Shown here: in pieces, positions 19,628 to 31,291 of the stretch
How the letters are laid out: every line of letters begins with the position of its first letter
Numbering within the stretch: the first letter of the stretch is position 1
NCBI RefSeq assembly: GCF_963678635.1
Contig: NC_087064.1
Span: forward strand, 57,420,338 to 57,484,337
DNA from: Symsagittifera roscoffensis
Lineage: Eukaryota > Xenacoelomorpha > Acoela > Convolutidae
Reading direction: 5' to 3'
DNA: 64,000 nucleotides
Made by a program: the position numbers and the translations under genes
Notes under the pieces: model-generated
The model's input: only the letters and a program-made list of their open reading frames with translations
The model's database searches: none
Told to the model about the DNA's origin: nothing

Positions 19628-21984
19628 GTTAAAACATATTTATTCAAAACTTCGTGAGTTAGACTTTATTACCAAGTAAATTCAGGTCTGAATTTTTTCT
19701 GGCTAGGCTTCTGCAATTTGGATGTAAAACGTTTTGTACTAACCTTTTTTTAAATTTTTTTGAGATGAGAGTAAATTTATCAGTGGACCTAGATGTGGAT
19801 GAACGTCATCTGATCGAGGAAGTTTTGTTCTAGAAAGTTGTGTGTGATTAATGTGAAAATCAGAAAAAAAAGTTATTATGATTAAAATAGTAAAATTGGT
19901 CGCTAACGTAGGAATTGTAGGGAAGAAAAACTTTACATAATTTTTCAAAGTTATTGCATTGCGCTGGAGTGGCAACCAGAAAATCTATTTTAAACAATTG
20001 ATGGCATTCCATGGAAAACAAATTGTCTTGTTTCTTCTATTCAAAGATCGTAAATCACTAGCTCTTTTCTATCACAAAAGCAAGCACAGATAAACACAGA
20101 TAAACCTGTTACGATTTATAATAATTGCTTTCAAGAAAAAATAAACAAAATTATTACACCGAATTTGAAGATTGCAAAAATTAAATTGTTTTATCGAAGA
20201 AAGCCCTTAAATTAATTTTTTTGAAACTGATAGTGGTTTTGATTGCAGCCTTGACGATGAGAGAGATAGTTTGATTTTATTAGTATGGCGCCTATAAGTG
20301 TGCATTTGAAAGCTATTACGATGTGTTCAATTATGAGTATTGATAATGCTGCAATGCGTTTTAGAGAACGACTTGCATAAGTTTACATAATCATCGAAAA
20401 TTTGACTCAGGGAATTAAAAAAAAAATTAAGTAAAAAAGGAACGTTGTTATTTTTATTGAAAAGGATTTTATCCCAAAATATAATCGTATATCCTTTCAA
20501 ACCCTCCTCAAACCCTCGACATCAGTTTGAGCACCTCAAAACCAGCTCTAGATCCAAAATTTTGGTTATTCTCCTAAATCATCATTCATCAAAGTAGCAT
20601 CATGGTTAACGTCAATTTAACATTGGCGGTATTTGCAAATAAAGACTTTATGTGGGCCATTTTTGGGGCTAAAGTTGGTAGTAATTACCATAACATTTTC
20701 CTGTTATTTACTAATGAAATCATCAGGATAAAAACATTTTTAAGGACAGAGTTGGTCCGATCTTGGACAACAACGCGTTTTGATTTTTGTTAAGGTTACC
20801 GAATTAAAACTTTATTTTTCCCTTTACTGGTGCTAACTTTGGGTGAATATATTTTACTGTCATTAGTAGGATGTCAGTCTTAATCCGAGCTTTTATACTC
20901 GACCCTACAAATAAGTTGTTACTTTCCTCTGCAACAGAGAACGGGAAAAACTCGCGGTTTTCGGCATCAGTCGATTTGAAGGTTCTTGCATCTGGACTGT
21001 TGTTGTCACTGTCTAATCCAGCTCCTCTGCTTATATTTTTGATGATTTTAGTCTTTCTCGGGTAAATTTAAATTAAAACTTACAGACAGGTTGAGCAGAT
21101 TGATCATCAGGAACAAAAACAACAAAAAAATTGCAAAACTGAAACAGAAACTAGAGGCAAAGCAGAGGAAAATACAGAAACTAAAATCCCACGACATGGG
21201 GATGGAGACGTGGAAAAGAGAGTAGTACAAAAAAGACGAGTTTGTATTGCTTCATTAAACTAAATTTTGTCCTCTTCATTTTTAAGATATTTGATATCCT
21301 TTTTTGAATTATTATCAACTAACGCATTATAGTGTTTTATTTGCACCATCGAAGTAAGCAGCTTATCTTCTAAAAACATTGGGTGAGTTGTAAAAAATCC
21401 AAACAAGTTTTGTAAATGGCCAATTTGTTCAAGTTATCAGATTTTTCAAAGCTCAATTAATGATTTTACATTTTAGATTTTCTTTTTTTGTCTTTATTTT
21501 GACAGAGTTTTTAGTAAATTACGTTGCTTTCTTTTGGCCAGATATCAGTAAAATACGTTGCTTTAATTTGGCTCCAAATCTGTTGTATAAGAAAATGACT
21601 TTAAGGCAGATTTGAAGTAACTCGGTCGTTATTCTTGATACTTGATTGTAATTATGTTGTTGTTAGGTAATTCAAGATTTTCATAAAACTCGGATGCCTT
21701 GAAACAATCATTTAATATTTAACGAATTATTTCAAAAAAATAAGTTTCAGAATTTAGTAATGTTTAAACTTCGGGTTTTTTTGCTAGTAGAAATTTACTA
21801 CAAAAATTAGAAATTTAAGGGATAGTTTCCGGGTTGGTTGATGCCAAAAGTCAAAAAAGATAATCAGTTTAATTACAACTAAATTTCAACAATTGGACTA
21901 TATTTGTGGGTTAAGAAACTTTTCATTTAAAAAACTCAGTAAGACTAATCAAATAATTTGCAGACATTTTTTTGCCGTGTGAGT
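19628..21984. other. AT-rich non-coding DNA with a Lys-rich ORF fragment
   Basis: Nothing recognisable over most of this stretch. At about 21069-21224 on the plus strand, a ~50-codon fragment reads as a Lys/Glu/Gln coiled coil (K-I-A-K-L-K-Q-K-L-E-A-K-Q-R-K-I-Q-K). It may be a relic of a basic ORF0-type tail or an exon piece. Origin undetermined. Confidence 0.3.
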
Positions 21985-22357
21985 CGAGGTTTTCGTACCC
22001 TTTTTTTCTCAGGGATTCGACCCCCTGCCGACCCAAAGGGTCCCCCCTTTGGTACCTTTTAAGAAATCCATTTTTGACCGACCGACCCTAAAATTTTTCT
22101 AAAGGCGCTTTTGGCGCCAAAATATACTAATTTCGAGGGGGGAGCGCGCGCCGAAAAAACGCGATTATTTGGTCAAAATTTTCCAAAAACTGCCTAAAAA
22201 CGCTTTTTTTTTGGATTTTTTCAAAATTTTGCCTGCGGCGCTGAAAATTTGCCCAAAATATCTATTCGGTCGACCTAAAAAAAAGGCCGACATTTCGAAT
22301 TTTTTTTGAAAATCCGCCCCCCCCCCCTCCCTCGAGAAAATCCTAGATCCACCCCTG
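21985..22357 (-). mobile_element. Family A non-autonomous element (hAT-like MITE)
   Basis: The right end reads CTAGATCCACCCCTG, the complement of the family end CAGGGGCGGATCTAG. Inside are the family landmarks in reverse order: ATTCGACCCC, CCCAAAGGGTCCCCC, AAGGCGCTTTTGGCGCC and GGTCGACC. The left terminus is degenerate, so its limit is approximate. No coding capacity. Confidence 0.6.
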
Positions 22358-25300
22358 GTAGTGATGCCAAATATAAATGTTCCATGTCTATCGAACCCCT
22401 TGTTGTCTCCGAGCGAAGTGCAAAGGCAATGGAGCCTATACTGTTACTCGACTGTTATTTTTCGACTTTTTGCAAACTTGGAGGTGAAGCTGTCTTTATT
22501 GTTTGTCAGTTCCCTTTAGTTTAGCATAGCTTAGAGTATTTAAACTTCGACAATAAAAACAAATTTTGTCAATAAAGTGCAGTTTTTGGTCTTCCGTTGA
22601 ACTCAAATGAACTAAGTTCTCGAAATAATCATTGAGTTGCTTATTATCAGCAAAATTTGGTTATCAGCAAAATGAGTTGGTGTGACTCGCCATATGTTAG
22701 GCAAAAATTCAGTTGGCATTATTTTGAAAGATTTGGCGAAAATTAGTGGGACTAATAACTGTCAAAGTAACACTCCCGAAATAAAAAAAGGCTGTCCCCT
22801 CAGGAATTCGGCTGATAAAGTTTCCCAGAACTAAAACAACCGAGACTGGAACAGAAAGAAAACCATCGTAGGGTGGCTGCGGAAGGCTTCACTAAAAGGA
22901 AAAAAGAGATTTGTGCCATTATGAAAATAAACACCCAGAGGAAAGACAAATAATGCAGTAAAAGAGGACGAATTAGATCAAAATGAAAAAGTAAATTGGA
23001 AAGGCGTTTTGAACCGCTCAGCAGCAAACTGAAAACTTGGAGGTAATTTTGGATCATATAATTTGTTCCCATTGTGTACAAAACATTTTGGGCCGAACAA
23101 TATCCTGTCAGGGATAGGTTTAACGACAATTACTGGCTGACGTAAAAATTTTTGTTCTCAGACCTCAAAACTGTGTGCTCCGTGAGAAATAGAGTCCATA
23201 TAAAGCGCCCATAGTGAAATTGAGAAACAAAAAACCATCAGACATCGGAGTTGAATTGTTAATATTTATCTTAGCATTAATATCGTTATGATCTCGTTCA
23301 ACAAAGGTTGGACTTATCTGGGATGATGGTGATTAAAGCTTATCCATGAGGGTTTTTATTGTAGGCTTATTTCAATTTGTGAGACTTCAATGAAAACTTC
23401 AGTTTCACAGCATGAGAAAACTTTTTTTGAGAAGTTTTGATTTTTCAATTTATTTTTTGTCGTTAGCAAATTGACCGGGAAAACTGGAATGAAATAACCT
23501 GAAAACCAACGATCTTGTATCAAACTAATTGCATTTTCTCAAATCAATTATTGGAAAATATGTTCAGTCACTATGTAAAAGACCAGAGCTGATTTAAATT
23601 ATCCGGACAAAACTAAAAAAGTCGAAGTTTGAAACAAGTTTTTTTCAAAATGAGTTGAACTAGCTAAAAAAGATGGCGACAAAACTTGCTTAAAATTTTA
23701 GCATGAATGTTATGATGCAAATTATTTTGCAAAAAAATAGATCCCAAAACCACAGATTTTAGATTATTAACAATTAAAAATTTTACTAAAACTACTGATT
23801 TAATTGTTGATAAAATTATAGCAAGTTATTTCTATTTTCTCTAAAGATTTTAGGAAGAATATTTTTTTAAAAAATGGTATTTTTTATAGTAAAGTTTACA
23901 GTATTTAGCTATATAACGAAAATTATTTTATTATTTTTGAATTTGAAAGATTATTTGTTCCTTATACTTTGTTTGTCTGTATAAAATATTTTTTCGTATA
24001 GTTTCTATGAATAACTGAATTAGTAGTTTTATAGTACTTTTTGATTGACTAAAAAACCTATAATGATCGTTTTGGGGTAATATTTTGAAGAAAAATGCAA
24101 ATAATAAATCTGCTATCTTTCTAAGCAAGTTTTGATGTGATCATTTTTCACATAAAATTCGCCCAATTTGAGAAAAATGCGTTTTAAAGTTCAACTTAGT
24201 TAGTTTTTTCGGAATAATTTAAATGAGCACTGTATATCGGTAATTTTTTTTGTTCACTCATTTGTACAACTGTAAGATAACTGTTTTCAGCGGATGACAA
24301 GAATTTAAACGGAAAACGTATCAGACGGCTCCAATATATTTAAATTTAGAAAAAAATTGCGACACTATCATTTGGGACAAAAATCGAAAAGCTAACAAAA
24401 CTTAAACAAAACTTAAACCCAAAATCGAAATTCCACAATTTAAACAAGAGTAAGTTATCTAATCTCATCGCATATGCAAATTTGTGTTATTAATGAAATA
24501 AGAAATTAAATTCAAGCTTTCAAAACAATTTGATAAGCCTAAAATATGCAATGACAACATGTGAAAAAATGATTTGGCCTTCAAAAAGCTCGATCGAAAG
24601 TTGATTGTGGTCAGTAAAAAAAATTTCAGACACGATAACCTTACAATTACGCGTAAAGTTCCATTATTGTTGTTTTAAAATCATTTTTTGTTCTAGTCAC
24701 GTCTAATTTGCCTCTCGCCTGATTTTCTAGGACTTATTTTTTGTCTCGTCTAATTTTAAGTTTTTCTGCACAAGTTTTTTCATAGCAAACAGTATATTCA
24801 ATTTTTCACATGAATCATTGTATAGTTTAGGCATTTGAAAGCTTTTTCTGATATAAAAATTGGATTTAAGATTTAGAAATTACTGAAAACACTTTTTTTT
24901 ATTTGCAATTGGGTTATATACTTTTCTTGTGATTGTGAAATTTTGTTTTAAGTCATTAGTTTTGTTAGTTTTTCACTTTTTGTCCAAAATGTTCCTGCAA
25001 AACATAATCTCTATATTCCATTTTATTGAAGCCCTCTAATTTGCTTTCCGCTTAGGTTCCTATCACCCGTTTCCAGCATTTAAAACTTTTTTATATGTTT
25101 TATTATGTTTTATTATGTTCAACACACTTGTCAGCACATCACCGTTTCCAGCACATTCGTAACATTTTTAACTACGTGCACAGCAACCAAATTTTATTGT
25201 TTCAACGCGTATTTTTATGTTTCTATCTTCGAGGAAAAAAATTGGGACTACGATACAGAATTTCAACAAAACTTAAGTTTCCTATTTTTCAATAATTTCT

Positions 25301-25990
25301 TTTTTCAATTTTTTAAGGTGAGATTACTGCTTAGACCTCTCTGCGCTACTTGCTGTTTTTATGCTTAATGGCTTTATGACTTTTGAAACACGCATAGCCG
25401 GAAGTAAAGAAAACATCAAGCAGCGCAGAATGCTCGAAGTAGCGCAATAAATAAAGTTTCAATTGAGCCTAAAGAGTCTAAAGACAACCTAATGCATAAA
25501 ATAAGACATAATTATTTGATCGATTGCGATTACTTTAACAAAGCATTGAAGCAGCAAAGGTTTGATAAAAAAGCATTGAAATTTTTAGATTAAAATTATT
25601 GATCATAAAGTGTACATCCGAAAAAAATCATAGAAAAAATTTGAAGTCTGAAATTTTTCTTTCGAATATATTCCTTAAAAAACATCTTAACAAGATGTAA
25701 GAAGAGTGAACTATCACAGTTCAAAATTTTTGTTTTTTATATTCATTTTTAATGGATAAATAGTTATCCAATCAGGTCTAGATAATATAGTTACTGATAG
25801 AAATTTCTCAGCGGCGCTTCAAAAGATTGAATAACCTTCTGCGCTTGCTCAGGTTGGTGCTCTTTCATTTATAAGTTTTCTTTATTATTGGATTATTGCA
25901 CAATTTTTTATTACTATCAGGTAACCTTGCCACAAAAAAATTAAACGAGTAAACGATTTTGTTGATTTTCTGGACTTGAAAAAGTTCAGT
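22358..25990. other. AT-rich non-coding DNA, probably intron or flank of the CaMKII gene
   Basis: No further kinase exon could be seen on the minus strand here. A ~45-codon plus-strand fragment near 22815-22950 is charged and protein-like (K-E-N-H-R-R-V-A-A-E-G-F-T-K-R-K-K-E) but broken on both sides. The rest is simple AT-rich sequence. Confidence 0.4.
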
Positions 25991-25999
25991 TAGACTAAC

Positions 26000-26345
26000 C
26001 TAGCACCTGTTGAATGCAGTGACTGGCGTCCTGTTCACAATAGCTCTCCCTGGCTACTATGTCATCAAACAGCTCCCCACCCTGGATCAGGTCAAACACC
26101 ATGTAATACCTCTTGTCCTCATGTGAAGTGAAATGCAGCCTCACAATCGAATGGTGTTTCAGCATACGACATATCCTCGCCTCACGGTCCAATTTCTCCT
26201 TCTGTTTCGCATTCAGTTTCTCCGTGTTGATGATTTTTGCTGCGTAGTCTTTGCTTTCGGTTAAATGAACACATCGGTGCACTTTGCTGAAGGCGCCCTG
26301 TCCTATTTTCTCACACAGATCGTACGTGTCGGCGAAATGAGGCAT
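26000..26345 (-). CDS. CAMK2: Calcium/calmodulin-dependent protein kinase II, first coding exon
   Basis: Encodes the N-lobe of CaMKII, the Ser/Thr kinase that holds a memory of Ca2+/calmodulin signals through autophosphorylation. Visible: glycine loop G15-Q-G-A-F-S, ATP-binding Lys37 in A-A-K-I-I-N-T, alpha-C Glu55 in R-E-A-R-I-C, the hinge-side [12 protein letters not shown], and A-S-H-C-I-Q-Q-V-L at the exon end. The exon ends in phase 1 (CTA-G) before donor GTTAGT at 25999. This matches the family's boundary after C-I-Q-Q-(I/V)-L. Just 4 bases before the ATG is TTTCTGTTGGCAG, a good acceptor, so a 5'-UTR intron or a trans-spliced leader is likely. Several substitutions at usually invariant sites show a fast-evolving copy. 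The catalytic loop and later exons were not found in the window. Confidence 0.93.
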
Positions 26346-26362
26346 GGTCCTGCCAACAGAAA
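26346..26362 (-). promoter_or_regulatory. Splice acceptor upstream of the CaMKII start codon
   Basis: On the minus strand a T-rich tract leads into TTGGCAG, then GACC and the ATG. The 4-nt distance between acceptor and start codon is very short for an ordinary 5'-UTR exon. Confidence 0.6.
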
Positions 26363-27330
26363 TGCAAATTCTTTCTGGGTATTTCGAATTTCGAAATAAG
26401 CTATATTATCAAAATTACTTTAAAAAATTACTTTGTGTTCCTCTATATCAATTTCTTATCTCTAATAGACAAAACTGTAAGATGTTTTTATAATTGAAAG
26501 GATTGAACTGCGTGAAAACTTTCTCCGGCTGTAACTTACTTTTCCTGTCAGCAATCAATTTCTTTTTCAACTGGTGTAAATGGCAACAAAAAGCAAAGAA
26601 AAAAGGCGAAGAGAGCAATTAAAATTTAGGCGATAGAAACTGACTTTTAAAAACTGACTTTTTAAAAACCCCGCTGCTGAAAAACTGCATTTACGGCAAC
26701 TTCAATATGGGTATGCTTTTAGTTAGCGACTTAAGTGTTGCTTTATTTTATGCTAAGGAATTTGGAAATGACTTTAGTTTTTCAGGTTCCGGTTGAAAAG
26801 ACGTAAATTACCGGTTAGAGGCAAAAGCGAAACGGTTTTCTTGATTTTACGACTAAATGGGATTAAAGAAGGGTGGTAATCAATTTCCAGGCCACAAAAA
26901 TACAAGAATTGATAATGGTTACAAATGAAAAATCCCCTCTTAAGTCATTATTTTATTATTTATCTTCTTCTGTTTCGCCGCAAGTCTGTTACTTAAAGAG
27001 ATATAGTAGTAGTGTCTATTATCACAAGAAAGTAGATTTCTAAAAAAAAGTGGAGTTTGGAAATTTCAAGTTGAAAATAAGGTAAGGGTGGGCAGCAGAG
27101 GTAATAAAATGACTAATAAATTGAACTCATAAAATTTTTCAAATTACCAGGCTGTAGCTGCTCTTGTATTGCGATACAAGAAGGCGCTTATACCCTTCGA
27201 ACGGATAAAATCTGGAACATATCAGCAAATTGATCTGTTTTCATATTATTCAGACTAGATGGTATTAGTATAATACGGTGTGTATCAAAACTGACCCTGT
27301 TATAAAAAAAATCTACTCACTACAGTTTTT
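26363..27330. other. Non-coding DNA upstream of the CaMKII coding exon
   Basis: AT-rich. No promoter or further exon is evident. Confidence 0.4.
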
Positions 27331-28113
27331 TACATTACGTCACAAATACTAGGTGCACTAAAGATGTGTAATCACTGCATGTAGAACAAGACCTCAGCTA
27401 TATGCTATTACGCAATAAGGGTATGAAATCTTCTGCTCGATGATGGATTTATTATGTAATGGAATGAGAGGCTGCTACGTAGTGGACTTATATGCGTAGT
27501 TCGAATCCCACATTTGAATCCCAAGGACCCTCGAGGCTGAAAAAGAACGGTTCGTGCGAGGGGTAAGAAAGAGGTGGGTAATTCAATATAAAGAACAAAA
27601 CCCCAATTTTGCAAGGATTGTGCTCCCAAAAAGAAGCGCAAATTTCGGCAATATTGGATTTTTAAGTCTCCTAACTGAGTGTTAAGCACAACATACCAAT
27701 CAACTAAAATTCACGCAAATCTGAAAGAACAGCAAAAGAGCAGGGACGTTTGCTTTCATGTGAACAGGTCTTATCCTGATTTGGGGGGGGGGCACGAAAA
27801 GTAACGCCTATCTAATCAAAACCTCCAGGGACATTATTGCAGTTGTAGTTACACTTTTCATTATCTTCATATGGTTTTTATGAGCCGATTTATGCGCCCT
27901 GATTTTCGATTAAGACGCATTTTCGATAGTTTTCCAAAATCATCATAACAAACAAAAACTCAAACAAGGGCATCCGATTGCGAGACAATCTATCAACAAA
28001 AAAAATGTAAAAAAAAATAGCAAAAAATCTTACGTTACGTCACAAATACTAGGTGGACTAAAGATGTGTAATCACTGCATGTAGAACAATACCTCAGTCA
28101 TATGCTATTACGC
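27331..28113. repeat. Pair of ~85-bp direct repeats enclosing ~610 bp
   Basis: Copies at 27331-27418 and 28030-28113 match at all but a few positions and contain TTACGTCACAAATACTAGG and TGCTATTACGCAA. The arrangement resembles a miniature LTR (TRIM-like) element or an insertion bounded by duplicated ends. The inner part holds a G-rich run and, at 27499-27509, a GTTCGAATCCC word matching the tRNA T-arm/B-box. No ORF is convincing. Confidence 0.6.
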
Positions 28114-29108
28114 AAACTTAACTCTAAAGTAAGACAAAAAGTGAAAATGTCAATTCAGTTTCCCTCGACACAGAATTTTTATATTTCGATTGATATATTT
28201 TGATTGATTTTTATATTTCGAAGGATTTTGTTATGATGTTTCACTCAAAACAAACTATCTGACGTTTATTTGTGGTACCTGATTTTGCGTGAAAATTATA
28301 TCACCCAAGTAAAAAAAATTCCTCCCCATTTTGAGTTTGGATTAAAATTATATTTATTTCCCTTTAGCAATTGTGCCTTTTAACCAAGCATGCCTTTTCA
28401 CCACCCTCCAATTAATTTATATCAGCGGGTGAATAAGCGCCCTGGGACAAAATATTCATTTTGTTATGAACTAATACTTGATGAGGGAAATTTTGGTAGC
28501 AGAGAATATGAAACTCAAAACAAAAGAGTTCGGCCAAATGAGATTAGACTTGCGGCCACTTAAAATGCTTCGTGCTTGCTAAGAGCTGAGAAAAAATCGG
28601 TGTCGCCTTTAGCATCGAAAAGTTATTCTTGAAGGACGATATTGATTCTGTTTGATCGTTTTCCTGCAGCAGTACCCTTTGCCAATGAATGAAAACTAGT
28701 AGGTAAAATTAGCCCAATTGAATCAACGGACGAAAACTTAAGTGTCTTACTATGTTATATTTATATCAATTTTCGATCTTCAAACAGACAATTTTGTGTT
28801 TCTTGAGTTAAGTACCCCAGGGTTTGCAAAAAATTGCAGAATAAAATATTCAAAACGTTGCTCTTGAAAATGCATTTCAAACCAATGATTGACAGTTACT
28901 GCGCGAATCGCGCAGAAGGGTTCAAATTTGTGTTTATATATACCATCAAATCAAAGAATCAACATTCCTTTCTAACCTGCTCTAGAATGATTAAAGAGCC
29001 ATAGTTGCAAAGTAAAATAACGAAAAATAATCTTGACAATGAAAGCTAAAATTAATGCGCACCTTGCTAAGCTTAGATCTGAAGAGCAGAAAATTACAGA
29101 CAGTGAGT
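28114..29108. other. AT-rich non-coding DNA
   Basis: Nothing recognisable seen. Confidence 0.4.
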
Positions 29109-29461
29109 CAGGGGGGATTTAGGAATTTCGAGAGGGGGGGGGGCTTTTTAAGTCGACAAAATGTATTTTCCGAGCGCTCCCACAACATTATAAAGACCTT
29201 ATTTTGACAATAATTTATGCGCCGCAGGCAAAATGTTCAAAAACAGGACAAAAAGCCAAATTTGGGATCTTTTTGGAAGATTTTGACCAAAAAAAGTCAC
29301 GTTTTTTGGGCAAGCGCTCCCTCTCAAAATTTGTTTAAACTGGCGCCAAAAGCGCTTTTTGAAAAATGTTTGGACAAGTCAACCGAGAAGGGATGTCGTA
29401 TAAAAGAAACAAAGAGGGGACCCTTTGGGTGGCGAAGGGGCCCCCTTCTGCCCCGCCCCTG
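29109..29461 (+). mobile_element. Family A non-autonomous element (hAT-like MITE)
   Basis: Bounded by CAGGGGGGATTTAGG on the left and CCCCGCCCCTG on the right. The flanks CAGTGAGT and AATTGAGT are compatible with a diverged 8-bp target duplication. The interior shows CGAGCGCTCCC, TTTGACCAAAAA, TGGCGCCAAAAGCGC and GACCCTTTGGGT, shared with other copies. Non-coding; a short frame across it is incidental. Confidence 0.75.
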
Positions 29462-29610
29462 AATTGAGTCATCATTTTTGAAAAATCTTTTTGCGAAACA
29501 AATCTCGGCTGAAAGGACTGAATATCTAATATATCATTCGTATTAGTATAAATTGTATTTATGGTACCTAACTTTTATTGAGCAATGGACTATTTTCTAA
29601 GTTAAACAAG

Positions 29611-30131
29611 ACTGCTCGTATCAGGGCGAAGCCCTGAAAGTTCCGACTGCCTTTTAAGGTCTATGGAGCATTAATAAGATGAAAAATTTCAATGTAATAA
29701 AAAAAAATTTTTGAAACAATTTGAGATTTTTTTTTAAAAAACATCCCCCCACACGTCATTTTAAGTACAAAGTGATAGATTTTGCGCCTATTAACAAATC
29801 AATTATGGCATATAAGCTTCCTTGAACCAATTTGGAACGATTTCTAAGACGGATTAAATCTCACTTACGCGTTAATAGCGCGAAATTTATCGCGCGTTAA
29901 TTGTCCCAAATTGGCCAAAATGGCAATTTTTAAACCCCCATAACTTTACGAAAAATGATCACAGGTAAAATATCTTTTCAAATTCAAGCTCAGGACAACA
30001 ATAGCTTTCGAATGATATAAAAAAATTCCGTCAAAAATGGCTAGTTAAAAAGTCGAAATTTGTCTGAAGAAAAAAAAAACCCACCCCGAGCATAAATATT
30101 CCGTTACTTTCGTAACGAAAGTCGGAACAAT
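29611..30131 (+). mobile_element. Family B repeat, copy 1
   Basis: Starts ACTGCTCGTAT and a CAGGGCgaaGCCCTG hairpin, then GTTCCGACT. Ends with the ACTTTCGTAACGAAAGT palindrome and AGTCGGAACAAT. GTTCCGACT and AGTCGGAAC form short inverted ends. The interior contains ACGCGTTAATAGCGCG and AAAATGATCACAGGT. Four further copies are in this window. Class uncertain: a MITE, or a Helitron-type element judged by the terminal GC hairpin. Confidence 0.7.
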
Positions 30132-30920
30132 TATTGACCTTTCTTTTAATATGGGTTCAATTTGAAGAAACCAAAAAATATAATCATTTCGTCGAAGTGA
30201 ACAGAGAGTCTGCTATAAATACTCTTCGCTTAAATACTTTGGTAATTCTATTTTCTTATTCTTGTAAGCCCCTGAATAGGTCATAACTTTCATCACTTTT
30301 AGGGGTGACATGGTCGGAACAAAAATATATTTTTTAGTATTTTGTTGCTATTTAATTTTGTCTTTTGTTGCCCGACTTTTAAATTAGATCGTGTAGTACA
30401 TTTTTGGCCTGAGGAGAGAAGCAGGCGGACTCCAGTTCAAAATGCATACTTTTGGGCTGTTTATGACCCGATTTTGTTACCACGGGGAAATGGGCATTAT
30501 TCAAAATGAAAGTAAAAAGGTGGGGAGAAAGGAATAAAATGTTTTTCAAACCTGCAGACATATGTTATATAAAAACAAAAATAATAACGATGTAAAACTA
30601 CATATATCTATATAGTAAGTACAATTATATATTATCATGAAAATTATGCGGTATTTAAAGCATAATTTTTTTTTTAAAATTAAAAGTTCCTATTTTACAT
30701 CAATTTTCACATTTGGCTTTCACATTTGTTTTTCAAGTTATCTGCAATTTTTTTGGCTAGCAAAATAAAATCGAAAGAATCTCCAACAAAACATTTTTAA
30801 AGAACAATTTTAGCATAAAGAACTTAAAAGTGCGTGAGAAACAATACCTTGCTGAAAAGAAGACTCAAAATAGAAAATTTCAGGCCCTTTTTTCTCGACA
30901 CCGAGACATCTGAATCAAGA
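30132..30920. other. AT-rich non-coding DNA
   Basis: Nothing recognisable seen. Confidence 0.4.
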
Positions 30921-31291
30921 CAAGGTGCAGATCTAGAATTTTCTCGAGGTGGGATTTTCAAAAAATTTTCGAAAATTTTGTCTACATTTTTATTTTTTTA
31001 GGTCGACCAAATTGATTTTTCTGAGCTCTCCCAAAGCACTACAAAGACCCTGTTTTGGCCAAATGTCTGTGCCTTTTTTCGGTTTTTTAAAATATCGCTT
31101 TTTTTCGGTGTGCGCTCCGGCCTTAAAATTAGTATGTATTGGCGCCAAAGGCGCCTTTAGAAAAATTTCAGGGTGGGTCAGCCAAAAATGGATATCTCAA
31201 AATAATACAAAGGGGGACCCTTTGGGTCGGCATGGGGTCGAATCCCTGTGGGGAAAGGCGTCCGCACCCCCTTCCCCTAAATCCGCCCCTG
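30921..31291 (+). mobile_element. Family A non-autonomous element (hAT-like MITE)
   Basis: The left end is a degenerate CAAGGTGCAGATCTAG and the right end is the cleaner TAAATCCGCCCCTG. The interior has GGTCGACC, TTGGCGCCAAAGGCGCC, GGGTGGGTCAGCC and GGGGGACCCTTTGGGTCGG. Flanks AATCAAGA and ATCAAAAC are similar but not identical. Non-coding. Confidence 0.75.

Noticed and set aside
27490-27525. tRNA gene suggested by GTTCGAATCCC
   Set aside because: No acceptor, D- or anticodon arms could be placed at proper distances upstream.
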